DNA of 7,872 nt from Bacteroidaceae bacterium (GCA_902362595.1 CABIXF010000081.1:1-7872), one strand, 5' to 3'. Positions 1-6,073 are shown, counted from the first letter of the stretch. The notes: generated by a model from the sequence alone, not told the origin. Translations and numbers: made by a program.

Positions 1-26
1 TCCCTAAAGATACGAAAAATTAGGGA
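1..26. repeat. Short inverted repeat at left window edge
   Basis: TCCCTAA (1-7) and TTAGGGA (20-26) are exact inverse complements around a 12-nt spacer. The repeat sits just before a strong terminator and may be an extra 3' hairpin of the off-window plus-strand transcript. It has no T-tract of its own, and nothing further can be said because the upstream sequence is not visible. Confidence 0.35.
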
Positions 27-28
27 GA

Positions 29-74
29 CGGGCAAGTCCTGACTGAGCGAAGTTTGGGCTTGCCCGATTTTTTT
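29..74 (+). terminator. Rho-independent terminator of an off-window plus-strand gene
   Basis: CGGGCAAGTCC (29-39) pairs with GGGCTTGCCCG (56-66) to give an 11-bp stem with one G-U pair and a 16-nt loop, followed by A and seven T (68-74). It is a strong intrinsic terminator on the plus strand. Its gene must lie to the left of the window. It converges with the minus-strand terminator at 82-124. Confidence 0.85.
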
Positions 75-81
75 GCAGGCA

Positions 82-124
82 CAAAAAAGGCCATCTCAAA
101 TTATATTTCAATTTGAGACAGCCT
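82..124 (-). terminator. Terminator of the tRNA-Lys unit
   Basis: On the minus strand TCTCAAATT and AATTTGAGA (9 bp) are extended across a 2-by-2 internal loop by AGGC/GCCT. The stem is followed directly by a run of six T (plus-strand A at 83-88). It lies about 30 nt downstream of the distal tRNA-Lys gene. On the plus strand it is followed by CTTTT, so weak bidirectional function is possible. Confidence 0.75.
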
Positions 125-153
125 CTTTTCCTCATTTTGCCTCACGGCTTCGG

Positions 154-226
154 TACACCCTCAGGGATTCGAACCCTGGACCCACTGATTAAGAGTCAGT
201 TGCTCTACCAACTGAGCTAAGAGTGC
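154..226 (-). tRNA. tRNA-Lys (anticodon CUU), distal copy
   Basis: A 73-nt cloverleaf read on the minus strand. The acceptor GCACTCT pairs with AGGGTGT (G1-U72 and other wobble pairs), and the D-arm is AGCTCAGTTGGTAGAGC. The anticodon stem ACTGA/TCAGT encloses the loop CTCTTAA with anticodon CTT, which decodes AAG. The T-arm is CAGGG-TTCGAAT-CCCTG and the discriminator is A. The terminal CCA is not encoded (CCG follows), as is common in Bacteroidota, so it must be added after transcription. The gene is identical to the copy at 260-332 and lies 33 nt downstream of it, in the same presumed transcript. Confidence 0.97.
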
Positions 227-259
227 ATCCACTATAATTGTCAAACTTTCCGAAATTTG

Positions 260-332
260 TACACCCTCAGGGATTCGAACCCTGGACCCACTGATTAAGA
301 GTCAGTTGCTCTACCAACTGAGCTAAGAGTGC
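260..332 (-). tRNA. tRNA-Lys (anticodon CUU), promoter-proximal copy
   Basis: Identical over its whole length to the tRNA at 154-226. The identity extends to 77 bp (153-229 versus 259-335) at a period of 106 bp, indicating a recent tandem duplication or gene conversion. The anticodon loop is CTCTTAA. No CCA is encoded (discriminator A, then CAA). A consensus Bacteroidota promoter lies about 25 nt upstream at 355-386. Confidence 0.97.
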
Positions 333-354
333 ATCTTTTTTTCTTTTGCGAGTG

Positions 355-386
355 CAAAGGTAAATCTTTTATCCGAAATAGCCAAA
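355..386 (-). promoter_or_regulatory. Promoter of the tRNA-Lys pair
   Basis: On the minus strand a TTTG -33 element (383-386) is separated by exactly 20 nt from TACCTTTG (355-362), a full match to the Bacteroidota -7 consensus TAnnTTTG. Transcription should start near 347-350 and leave a short leader before the mature tRNA 5' end at 332. Confidence 0.85.
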
Positions 387-390
387 CCTT

Positions 391-612
391 TTAGCAGTTT
401 ATTTTGTATAATTTTTTCAACCTATTCCTGAGTGGCTGGTTATAAACGAGATAGAAGAACAAGGCCCGCAATGGAAAAATGTCCATGCCGGCCTTGTGGT
501 AGTATAAAAAGAGAGATTCAAGTTTCACACGACTATCTGTTTCAGGATTGATACAACCTGAAAAGAAAAACAGTTTTATAATATCATCAAAGAATTCCCC
601 ATTGATTCGCAA
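391..612 (-). CDS. Doubtful small ORF, 73 codons, TTG start
   Basis: An open frame on the minus strand starting at TTG (no ATG is available near the start) and ending in TAA five nt before the tRNA-Lys -33 box. The predicted product is rich in Phe, Leu and Tyr with a basic C-terminus. It has no recognised domain and no clear membrane segment. In favour: a good promoter (620-650) lies directly upstream, and the frame does not look like a shadow of another gene. Against: the TTG start would lie almost at the transcription start, no ribosome binding site is visible and the family is unknown. It may be a remnant, or a chance frame in an RNA leader upstream of the tRNA-Lys genes. Confidence 0.25.
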   Translation of the reverse strand: MRINGEFFDDIIKLFFFSGCINPETDSRVKLESLFLYYHKAGMDIFPLRALFFYLVYNQPLRNRLKKLYKINC

Positions 613-619
613 GTGTTTG

Positions 620-650
620 CAAATTTATAAAGTTATTTTATGTTGGCAAA
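620..650 (-). promoter_or_regulatory. Predicted promoter upstream of the small ORF and tRNA-Lys
   Basis: On the minus strand TTTG (647-650), a 19-nt spacer and TAAATTTG (620-627) match the Bacteroidota TTTG/TAnnTTTG promoter. Transcription would start around 612-616 and run through the small ORF towards the tRNA-Lys genes. The remaining bases between 651 and 740 are AT-rich, with a weak duplicated motif (GGGATT...CTGG at 681 and 711). I see no gene there. Confidence 0.6.
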
Positions 651-740
651 CCGGGGTAGTTGAAGAAAAGGAGGGAAATAGGGATTTCCTGGATTAACTG
701 ACAAAAAAACGGGATTATCTGGTTATTTTTTTAAGTAAAA

Positions 741-866
741 AAACGCTTAGACATTTAAATTAAAATGCCTAAACGTTTGGATCAAAACGCCTAAGCGTTT
801 CATCACGAACGCCTAAGCGTTTAAAGTAAAACGTCTAAGCGTTTTGTTTCAAACGCCTAGACGTTT
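741..866. repeat. Six-unit, exact 22-bp-period array of near-palindromic 16-mers
   Basis: The cores start at 741, 763, 785, 807, 829 and 851, exactly 22 bp apart. Each core is 16 bp; the best copy is AAACGCCTAAGCGTTT (785-800), which is palindromic at 14 of 16 positions. Other copies are GAACGCCTAAGCGTTT (807), AAACGTCTAAGCGTTT (829), AAACGCCTAGACGTTT (851), AAATGCCTAAACGTTT (763) and the most divergent AAACGCTTAGACATTT (741), which matches the 829 copy at 15 of 16 in inverse orientation. The 6-bp spacers (AAATTA, GGATCA, CATCAC, AAAGTA, TGTTTC) are unrelated to one another. The period is not a multiple of three, so this is not coding. Conserved dyads on one helical face suggest binding sites for a dimeric protein or an iteron-like array. 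No replication or partition gene is visible in the window. Confidence 0.9.
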
Positions 867-874
867 TCTCCTAG

Positions 875-925
875 TCCTCAAATGTCTTCAGAAAATCTTC
901 AAAAGTCTTCAAAAATCTTCTTGTC
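875..925. repeat. Degenerate 10-11 bp tandem repeat at the 3' end of the PPOX gene
   Basis: Units starting at 875, 885, 896, 906 and 916 share a TCTTCAAAA-like sequence (TCCTCAAATG, TCTTCAGAAAA, TCTTCAAAAG, TCTTCAAAAA, TCTTCTTG). The block begins a few bases after the 22-bp array and runs into the stop codon of the minus-strand gene at 924. On that strand it reads as GAAGAYTTTT units with short T-runs. No conventional terminator is seen here, so it may form the 3' untranslated end of the adh/PPOX transcript. Confidence 0.6.
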
Positions 926-1415
926 AGAGCCCCATCTTTTTGGTCTTTCCGCTCACCTTCTGGATGTCCAGCCGGATGATTTCCGTACGAGGGAACGATT
1001 TGTTGGCATACTCGATGCCCTGTACCTTGTGGTCGGGACAGTATTTGGAGAGCAGGAGGGAGAGGGCCGACATCCGTTCTGCTTCGTGCAGGCTGTGGTG
1101 GGCCGTGCATTGCAGCACCACGCTTTCGTAGCCCGTAGTGAACTTGTCGGGGATGACGCGGCTCCGTCCTGTCACACAGAACGATACATTGGGGCAGGCG
1201 TCGATGCAACGCAGCTTGCGGCCCACCGGCGCACAATGGATGTAGATGGAGTTTCCGCGGTCCCACACATAATTAATCGGAATGCCGTAGGCTCCATTTC
1301 CGTCTTCGCTCTGCATGGAGAGGATGCCGTATTCACCGTCGCGTAGGATTTCAAAAGCGCGGGTCTCGTCGAGCAGGCGGTCCTGCCTGCGCACGTCCTG
1401 ATTGTTGTATTCCAT
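924..1415 (-). CDS. PPOX-class flavin-binding protein, NimA (nitroimidazole resistance)-like
   Basis: Predicted 163-aa cytoplasmic protein of the split-barrel pyridoxamine 5'-phosphate oxidase-like family, closest in pattern to NimA-type proteins. These bind FMN or a similar cofactor, and in some members reduce 5-nitroimidazole drugs to amines. Visible marks are YGILSM near 29-34, the strand GAYGIPINYVW (41-51), IYIHCAPVGRKL (57-68) with H60 at the place of the NimA active-site histidine, and NVSFCVTG (76-83). The ATG at 1415 is preferred over an upstream in-frame ATG at 1472 because GGAGGG lies 4 nt before it and the longer form would overlap the adh end. It begins 13 nt after the adh stop, so the two are almost certainly one transcript. 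Resistance cannot be claimed from sequence; a general flavin reductase or storage role is equally possible. The stop is TGA. Confidence 0.85.
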   Translation of the reverse strand: MEYNNQDVRRQDRLLDETRAFEILRDGEYGILSMQSEDGNGAYGIPINYVWDRGNSIYIHCAPVGRKLRCIDACPNVSFCVTGRSRVIPDKFTTGYESVVLQCTAHHSLHEAERMSALSLLLSKYCPDHKVQGIEYANKSFPRTEIIRLDIQKVSGKTKKMGL

Positions 1416-1428
1416 AATCCCTCCGCTT

Positions 1429-2604
1429 TTATTGGTTGGCCAGTTCGTAGATTTCGCGGGTGGCCTGTGCATCCAGCGGCACGTAGCAGCCCACGTATTG
1501 TCCCTTGTTCTCGTGCAGTTTCTTCACCAGCAGGTCGATGTCCGGATGCTCGATACCCAGTTCCTTGAAGGTGACAGGCATGCCGATGGCATGGAAGAAG
1601 GCTTTCAGGCGAGCCACTCCCTCCAGGGCCATGGCTTTCTTGTCGTCCGACTCGGGCACATCCCATACGCGGTGGGCATACTGGGCCACCTTGCCCACGT
1701 GATGGCTGGCCATGTAGGTGAGCCAGGCCGGGAAAATCACCGCCAGTCCGGCCCCGTGTGTTACATTATATATAGCACTCACTTCGTGTTCCATGAAATG
1801 CGAAGCCCAGTCTTCCACAGCTCCTACGCCGCACGTTCCGTTGTGGGCAATGGTACCGGCCCACATCAGGTTCGCACGGGCTCCGTAGTTCGTCGGTTCC
1901 TTCATCACCCGGAGGGCCTCCGTGATGATGGCCTTGAGCGTACCCTCACACATGCGGTCGGGCACTTCCTGGTCTTCGGTGTTGGTGAAATAACGCTCCA
2001 TGATGTGCGCCATCATGTCGGTCACCCCGCAAGCCGTCTGCCAGGCGGGCAGGGTATAGGTCAGCTCCGGATTCATTACGGCAAAGGTAGGACGAAGCAG
2101 ACCGTGCGTGCGGACACTCAGCTTCTTCAGTCCGTCGAGTTTCGTGATGACCGTGTTTCCGGAACCTTCGCTTCCGGCTGCCGGGATGGTGAGCACCACG
2201 CCCAGGGGAACCGCTTTCTGCGGTACGGCCTTGTTGATATAGAAATCCCAGAAATCACCCTCGTAGGGGATACCCATGGCGATGGCCTTAGCCGTGTCGA
2301 TGACGGAACCTCCGCCCACGGGCAGCAGGAAATCAATCTGCTCGCGGCGTCCCAGTTCGATGCCTTCGTACACCTTCGGGTCGGTAGGGTTGGGCTGTAC
2401 GCCTCCCAGTTCCACATGAGGGATGCCCGCCTCATCGAGTTCCTTTTTAATCTTGTCGAGCAGTCCGCTGCGCACCACGGAACCGCCGCCGTAGACAATC
2501 AGCACTTTCGTGCCACGATATTTCTTCACCAGTTCTGCCGTCCGGCTCTCTGTGCCTTTTCCGAACACGAATTCGGTCGGGCTATAAAAATCGAAGTTAT
2601 TCAT
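1429..2604 (-). CDS. Iron-containing alcohol dehydrogenase (YqhD/BDH type)
   Basis: A 391-aa group III metal-dependent alcohol dehydrogenase, the usual full length. It should interconvert aldehydes and alcohols with NAD(P)H in the cytoplasm. The N-terminal dinucleotide-binding domain shows YGGGS (38-42) and VGGGSVIDTAKAI (96-108). The helical metal domain has D196, H200, H269 and H283, which are the four metal ligands and match the spacing of D194/H198/H267/H281 in E. coli YqhD. The PNPT segment near 71-74 is also typical. It is the first gene of a minus-strand pair with the PPOX protein. Coupling with a flavoprotein hints at aldehyde or redox stress handling, or fermentation end-product formation; the real substrate is not visible. 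The -7 box TAACTTTG lies 39 nt before the ATG and a palindrome lies behind it. Confidence 0.93.
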   Translation of the reverse strand: MNNFDFYSPTEFVFGKGTESRTAELVKKYRGTKVLIVYGGGSVVRSGLLDKIKKELDEAGIPHVELGGVQPNPTDPKVYEGIELGRREQIDFLLPVGGGSVIDTAKAIAMGIPYEGDFWDFYINKAVPQKAVPLGVVLTIPAAGSEGSGNTVITKLDGLKKLSVRTHGLLRPTFAVMNPELTYTLPAWQTACGVTDMMAHIMERYFTNTEDQEVPDRMCEGTLKAIITEALRVMKEPTNYGARANLMWAGTIAHNGTCGVGAVEDWASHFMEHEVSAIYNVTHGAGLAVIFPAWLTYMASHHVGKVAQYAHRVWDVPESDDKKAMALEGVARLKAFFHAIGMPVTFKELGIEHPDIDLLVKKLHENKGQYVGCYVPLDAQATREIYELANQ

Positions 2605-2642
2605 ATTGCTTACAGATTATAGGGTTTATATGCTTTATTGGA

Positions 2643-2650
2643 CAAAGTTA
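2643..2650 (-). promoter_or_regulatory. -7 element of the adh/PPOX operon
   Basis: TAACTTTG on the minus strand matches TAnnTTTG. Transcription would start near 2636-2639, leaving a leader of about 32-35 nt. No TTTG is present 19-21 nt upstream; that place is occupied by the palindrome at 2662-2683. A promoter with a poor -33 box overlapped by a dyad is what one expects if a regulator controls it. Confidence 0.6.
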
Positions 2651-2661
2651 CAGAATTTCTC

Positions 2662-2683
2662 CGTATTTTTTATAAGAAATACG
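2662..2683. promoter_or_regulatory. 22-bp near-perfect palindrome, candidate operator
   Basis: CGTATTT (2662-2668), T, TTATAA (2670-2675), G, AAATACG (2677-2683). Twenty of 22 positions are symmetric, with a perfect 6-bp dyad at the centre. It covers the -33 region of the adh promoter and lies about 40 bp upstream of the divergent fhs promoter, so one regulator could affect both. No known regulator site (FNR, Rex, CRP) matches by eye. Confidence 0.65.
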
Positions 2684-2724
2684 ACACACCTCGGCCTCCT
2701 CCCGCGAGAAAACTGTAGTTTCCA

Positions 2725-2756
2725 TTTGCCTCGGCACGGGGCTTTTTGTATCTTTG
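2725..2756 (+). promoter_or_regulatory. Promoter of fhs and the CbiA-like gene
   Basis: TTTG (2725-2728), a spacer of exactly 20 nt and TATCTTTG (2749-2756) form a consensus Bacteroidota promoter. Transcription should begin around 2761-2764. This rules out the earlier in-frame ATG at 2746, which lies inside the promoter, and fixes the fhs start at 2782 with a leader of about 20 nt. Confidence 0.87.
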
Positions 2757-2781
2757 CGGCACAAACTTAAAAACTGCCCTA

Positions 2782-4449
2782 ATGAAATCGGATATCGAAA
2801 TAGCACGCAGCATTGAGCTGACAAAGATTAAACAAATCGCACGCGAGTATGGCATTCCAGTAGAGGAAATCTCCAACTACGGACGTTACATTGCCAAAGT
2901 TCCTGAAACACTGATCGATGAAGAAAAGGTGAAAAAGAGCAACCTGATTCTGGTGACGGCCATCACGCCGACAAAGGCCGGTATCGGAAAGACAACTGTT
3001 TCCATCGGTCTGGCACTCGGACTGAACAAAATCGGCAAGAAGGCCTTCTGTGCCTTGCGCGAACCGTCGCTCGGTCCTTGCTTCGGAATGAAGGGTGGAG
3101 CTGCCGGAGGTGGTTATGCACAAGTGCTCCCAATGGACAAGATCAACCTGCACTTTACAGGTGACTTCCACGCCATCACTTCGGCCCACAACATGATTAC
3201 GGCCCTGCTCGACAACTATATGTACCAGAACAAGGACAACGGCTTTGCCATGAAGGAAGTGCTCTGGAACCGTGTGCTCGACGTGAACGACCGTGGCCTG
3301 CGCTACATCGTGACAGGACTGGGAGGCAAGACCAACGGCATCACCCGCGAATCAAGCTTCGACATCACGCCGGCCTCTGAAATCATGGCCATCCTCTGTC
3401 TGGCAAGAGACGAAGACGACTTGCGCCGCCGCATCGAGAACATCCTGCTGGGATTCACCATCGAAAACAAACCTTTCACGGTGAAAGATCTGGGCGTGGC
3501 GGGTGCCATCACGGTGCTGCTGAAAGATGCGTTGTCGCCCAACCTGGTACAGACTACGGAACATACACCGGCTTTCGTACACGGCGGTCCGTTTGCCAAC
3601 ATCGCCCACGGATGTAACTCCGTACTGGCTACCAAGCTGGCCATGACCTTCGGCGACTATGTAGTGACAGAGGCCGGATTCGGTGCCGACCTGGGTGCGG
3701 AAAAATTCTACAACATCAAATGCCGCAAGGCAGGTCTCCAGCCGAAACTGACAATCATCGTAGCTACGGCTCAGGGACTGAAAATGCACGGTGGTGTGGA
3801 TGTAGACAAAATCAAGGAACCGAACATGGAAGGCTTGAAAGAAGGAGTGAAGAACCTCGACAAGCACATCGACAACCTCCAGTCGTTCGGCCAGACCGTA
3901 GTGGTGGCCTTCAACCGTTACGCCAACGATACCGACGAAGAACTCGACTTCGTGCGCCGTCACTGTGAGGAAATCGGCGTGGGCTTCGCCATCAACAACG
4001 CCTTCATGGAAGGGGGAGCAGGTGCCGTCGACTTGGCTAACCTGGTGGTAGACACCATCGAACACAACCCGTCGCAGCCGCTCACCTTCACTTACGACGA
4101 GAACGACTCAGTAGAAGAGAAGGTGACCAAGATTGCCTGCGGATTGTATGGCGCCAAACAGGTGCTGTTCGGCCCGGCTGCCCGCAAGAAGATACAGATG
4201 ATCAAGGATTTGGGATATACGCATTTCCCGGTCTGCATTGCCAAGACACAGTACTCTTTCTCTACCGACCCGAAACTCTACGGGGTGGCTTCCGGTTTCA
4301 ACTTCGCCGTGCGTGACATCGTCATCAACGCCGGAGCGGAAATGCTGGTGGTAGTAGCCGGAGAAATGATGCGTATGCCGGGATTGCCGAAAGAGCCGCA
4401 GGCATTGCACATCGACATTGTGAACGGAGAAATAGAAGGATTGTCGTAA
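2782..4449 (+). CDS. fhs: Formate-tetrahydrofolate ligase (10-formyl-THF synthetase)
   Basis: A 555-aa enzyme of normal family length that joins formate to tetrahydrofolate with ATP to give 10-formyl-THF, feeding purine, formyl-Met and C1 metabolism in the cytoplasm. Landmarks in order: ATP-binding loop [11 protein letters not shown] (62-72), [20 protein letters not shown] (93-112), a family signature with the formyl-phosphate and nucleotide site, then [11 protein letters not shown] (127-137), [16 protein letters not shown] [13 protein letters not shown] (265-277), [14 protein letters not shown] (296-309) and the second signature [12 protein letters not shown] (327-338). In many relatives this last segment has R-A-L-K, while here it is Q-G-L-K. 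The start at 2782 follows from the promoter position. The next gene starts 4 nt after the TAA, which suggests translational coupling. Confidence 0.97.
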   Translation: MKSDIEIARSIELTKIKQIAREYGIPVEEISNYGRYIAKVPETLIDEEKVKKSNLILVTAITPTKAGIGKTTVSIGLALGLNKIGKKAFCALREPSLGPCFGMKGGAAGGGYAQVLPMDKINLHFTGDFHAITSAHNMITALLDNYMYQNKDNGFAMKEVLWNRVLDVNDRGLRYIVTGLGGKTNGITRESSFDITPASEIMAILCLARDEDDLRRRIENILLGFTIENKPFTVKDLGVAGAITVLLKDALSPNLVQTTEHTPAFVHGGPFANIAHGCNSVLATKLAMTFGDYVVTEAGFGADLGAEKFYNIKCRKAGLQPKLTIIVATAQGLKMHGGVDVDKIKEPNMEGLKEGVKNLDKHIDNLQSFGQTVVVAFNRYANDTDEELDFVRRHCEEIGVGFAINNAFMEGGAGAVDLANLVVDTIEHNPSQPLTFTYDENDSVEEKVTKIACGLYGAKQVLFGPAARKKIQMIKDLGYTHFPVCIAKTQYSFSTDPKLYGVASGFNFAVRDIVINAGAEMLVVVAGEMMRMPGLPKEPQALHIDIVNGEIEGLS

Positions 4450-4453
4450 GCCG

Positions 4454-5776
4454 ATGAAGCCACAGTTTCTTGTCGGAGCCCTGATGCCCGGAAGCGGGCA
4501 GACCCTCGTGGCCTTGGGACTGATGCGGGCGTTGCGCAACCGCGGCCTGCATGTACAGTCGTTCAAGTGCGGACCGGAGCTGGCTGAGCTGCGCTATCAT
4601 GCGCTGGCCACAGACCACGAACCGGCCAATCTGGATGCGTGGATGGCCTCGCACACTCATTTGCAAACCCTCTACAACGGTTACGGCGAAAAGGCCGATG
4701 TATGTCTCGTAGAAGGGAAGGGAGGACTGTTCGACGGTTTCCGGAAAGCGCAGGGAAGCGGGGCCGAACTGGCCCGTCTGATGAGAATACCGGTGGTGCT
4801 GGTGGTCAGCGCGCGCAATGCGGGCTACTCCACGGCAGCCATGCTGCAAGGCTTCAAGCATTTCTATACAGATTTGAAAATAGCCGGAGTGATTTTCAAC
4901 CAGGTCACTTCGGCTGCCCAATATGGTTTCCTGCGCGAAACCTGTGCCGAGGCGGGAGTGGAATGTCTGGGTTATCTTCCTTTACTGGAGGATGCAGGCC
5001 TTCCTCTCCGGCATCAGGCACTTACCCTGCCGCTCCGGAAGGATCTCGACCAGCTTTTCCAGAAGGTGGCCGAACAACTGGCGCAGCATGTCGACTTGCC
5101 CAAGCTGTTGAATCTTTGTACCCGTATCTTCCCCTGTGCGTACTCACTCCCTTACATCTCGGAAACCGAAACAGAGGCATGGATTGGTGCCCGAAAGCTG
5201 CGGATTGCCTTGGCTTCCGACCCGGCCTTTCCTTTCCTATACCGAAGAAACATCGACCGAATGCAAGGAGAAATCATCCGTTTCAGTCCGGTGTTCGGCA
5301 GCGAACTGCCTCAGGCAGATATTGTCTACCTGCCCGGCGGCTATCCGGAACTGTTTGCCCGCCAGCTGCATCGCCGGAAACGCCTGATGGAACAGTTGCG
5401 CGCGTACGTGGAAAACGGTGGAAAGCTGTTGGCCGAAGGGGGAGGAATGGCCTTGTTGGGACAGACCTTGACCGCACGTCTTGGCGGAACGGCCTACGAG
5501 ATGGCCGGTATCCTGCCTTATTCCGTCTGCGTGAAGGACAATCGCCTGTGCAGCGGGTACCGCCAGACTTCCTATCGGGAACTCAACCTGAAAGGATATG
5601 AGTATCGCTACTTCGACATCGTGCCGACAGAAGAAGCCGCTTCGCTCCAAACATCGGTCTGCCATGCCAAGGGAGGGGAGATGCCTGGTTCGTTTTTCTT
5701 CCGTTACAAGAACTGCATCGCTACTTCCGTCCACAATTATTGGGGAGAAAGCAGCCTGTACAAGCTCTGGGAGTAG
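4454..5776 (+). CDS. Divergent CbiA/CobB-fold protein with degenerate active sites
   Basis: A 440-aa protein aligning end to end with cobyrinate a,c-diamide synthase (glutamine- and ATP-dependent amidation in B12 synthesis). It keeps FKCGP (37-41), EGKGGLFDG (87-95), GVIFNQV (145-151), GLPLRH (182-187), LPGGYPEL (293-300) and HNYW (427-430). Key residues differ. The Walker A loop is PGSGQT (12-17), with Gln16 in place of the lysine. The PDYxD motif (D45-Y46-L47-D48 of the Salmonella enzyme) is PELAE (41-45). The glutaminase AECGG is AEGGG (327-331), so the nucleophilic cysteine is Gly329. The usual GHEFHYS is GYEYRYF (381-387). Equivalents of E90 and D97 remain as E87 and D94. The frame is intact with codon use like fhs, which argues against a pseudogene. 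It may be a neofunctionalised ligase, or a binding or regulatory protein. True CbiA activity is unlikely. The gene starts 4 nt after fhs. Confidence 0.85.
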   Translation: MKPQFLVGALMPGSGQTLVALGLMRALRNRGLHVQSFKCGPELAELRYHALATDHEPANLDAWMASHTHLQTLYNGYGEKADVCLVEGKGGLFDGFRKAQGSGAELARLMRIPVVLVVSARNAGYSTAAMLQGFKHFYTDLKIAGVIFNQVTSAAQYGFLRETCAEAGVECLGYLPLLEDAGLPLRHQALTLPLRKDLDQLFQKVAEQLAQHVDLPKLLNLCTRIFPCAYSLPYISETETEAWIGARKLRIALASDPAFPFLYRRNIDRMQGEIIRFSPVFGSELPQADIVYLPGGYPELFARQLHRRKRLMEQLRAYVENGGKLLAEGGGMALLGQTLTARLGGTAYEMAGILPYSVCVKDNRLCSGYRQTSYRELNLKGYEYRYFDIVPTEEAASLQTSVCHAKGGEMPGSFFFRYKNCIATSVHNYWGESSLYKLWE

Positions 5777-5849
5777 GTCGGCAGGCTATTTTTTCTGCTT
5801 TTCGGGCGAAAAAAAACGAAGAAAAAGGAGGATTCTAAAAAATTAATTC

Positions 5850-5857
5850 TATCTTTG
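5850..5857 (+). promoter_or_regulatory. -7 element of the tRNA-Gly gene
   Basis: TATCTTTG matches TAnnTTTG and lies 12 nt before the mature tRNA 5' end. No TTTG -33 box is seen at the proper distance. The stretch 5777-5849 after the CbiA-like gene holds short T- and A-runs and only weak hairpins (GCAG at 5781-5784 pairing with CTGC at 5795-5798), so no convincing terminator is called there. Confidence 0.65.
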
Positions 5858-5869
5858 CATCACCAAATC

Positions 5870-5942
5870 GCGGCAGTAGCTCAGTTGGTAGAGCATCAGC
5901 TTCCCAAGCTGAGGGTCACGGGTTCGAGTCCCGCTTGCCGCT
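5870..5942 (+). tRNA. tRNA-Gly (anticodon CCC)
   Basis: A 73-nt cloverleaf. The acceptor GCGGCAG pairs with TTGCCGC, with G7-U66 wobble, and the D-arm is AGCTCAGTTGGTAGAGC. The anticodon stem TCAGC/GCTGA carries loop TTCCCAA and anticodon CCC, decoding GGG. The T-arm is ACGGG-TTCGAGT-CCCGC and the discriminator is U; CCA is not fully encoded. One T-stem pair (A49-C65) is mismatched. The gene marks the border between compact chromosomal genes and AT-rich accessory DNA. The integrase remnant 157 nt downstream fits use of its 3' end as an attachment site. Confidence 0.95.
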
Positions 5943-5952
5943 CCTCAGTGTT

Positions 5953-5992
5953 TAAAGGCTAATATTCTGATAATTAAGGATGTTAGCCTTTA
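5953..5992 (+). terminator. Hairpin downstream of tRNA-Gly, possible terminator
   Basis: TAAAGGCTAA (5953-5962) and TTAGCCTTTA (5983-5992) form a 10-bp stem around a 20-nt loop, starting 11 nt after the tRNA. The T-run that should follow is poor (CTTCTC). It may be a tRNA terminator, or a dyad in the attachment region. Confidence 0.4.
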
Positions 5993-6030
5993 CTTCTCTA
6001 AGAAACTTTCTTCGATTTATAGATTAAAAA

Positions 6031-6073
6031 AAAGGATATAAACCTCACTTTTGAGGTTTTGTGCGTATCCTTT
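6031..6073. other. Nested double hairpin before the integrase remnant
   Basis: An inner hairpin AAACCTCA (6040-6047), loop CTTT, TGAGGTTT (6052-6059) is enclosed by an outer pair AAAGGATA (6031-6038) and TATCCTTT (6066-6073). A run of eight A precedes it (6026-6033), so on the minus strand the inner hairpin is followed after a few bases by a T-run and could end minus-strand transcription. On the plus strand TTTT ends the stem. It could insulate tRNA-Gly from the element or regulate integrase expression. Confidence 0.55.

Noticed and set aside
741..866. CRISPR array
   Set aside because: Repeats of 16 bp and spacers of 6 bp are far too short, repeats vary, and no cas gene is present.
1402..2622. 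406-codon plus-strand open frame
   Set aside because: It is antisense to the alcohol dehydrogenase, whose metal ligands and nucleotide-binding motifs are all present. The plus frame shows His/Arg-rich shadow composition and no family pattern.
2689..2735. Direct repeat CCTCGGC and a short AAACT/AGTTT dyad upstream of fhs
   Set aside because: Too short and imperfect to separate from chance; no link with a known riboswitch or operator.
2746..2781. Earlier ATG start for fhs
   Set aside because: It lies inside the TTTG-N20-TATCTTTG promoter; the start at 2782 gives the normal family length.
4639..5601. 320-codon plus-strand frame inside the CbiA-like gene
   Set aside because: Composition is Arg/Gly/Pro-rich as in a shifted frame of a GC-richer gene. 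The 440-aa frame has recognisable family motifs end to end.
5777..5849. Terminator after the CbiA-like gene
   Set aside because: Only 4-bp pairings and mixed T/A runs are present; the evidence is too weak for a call.
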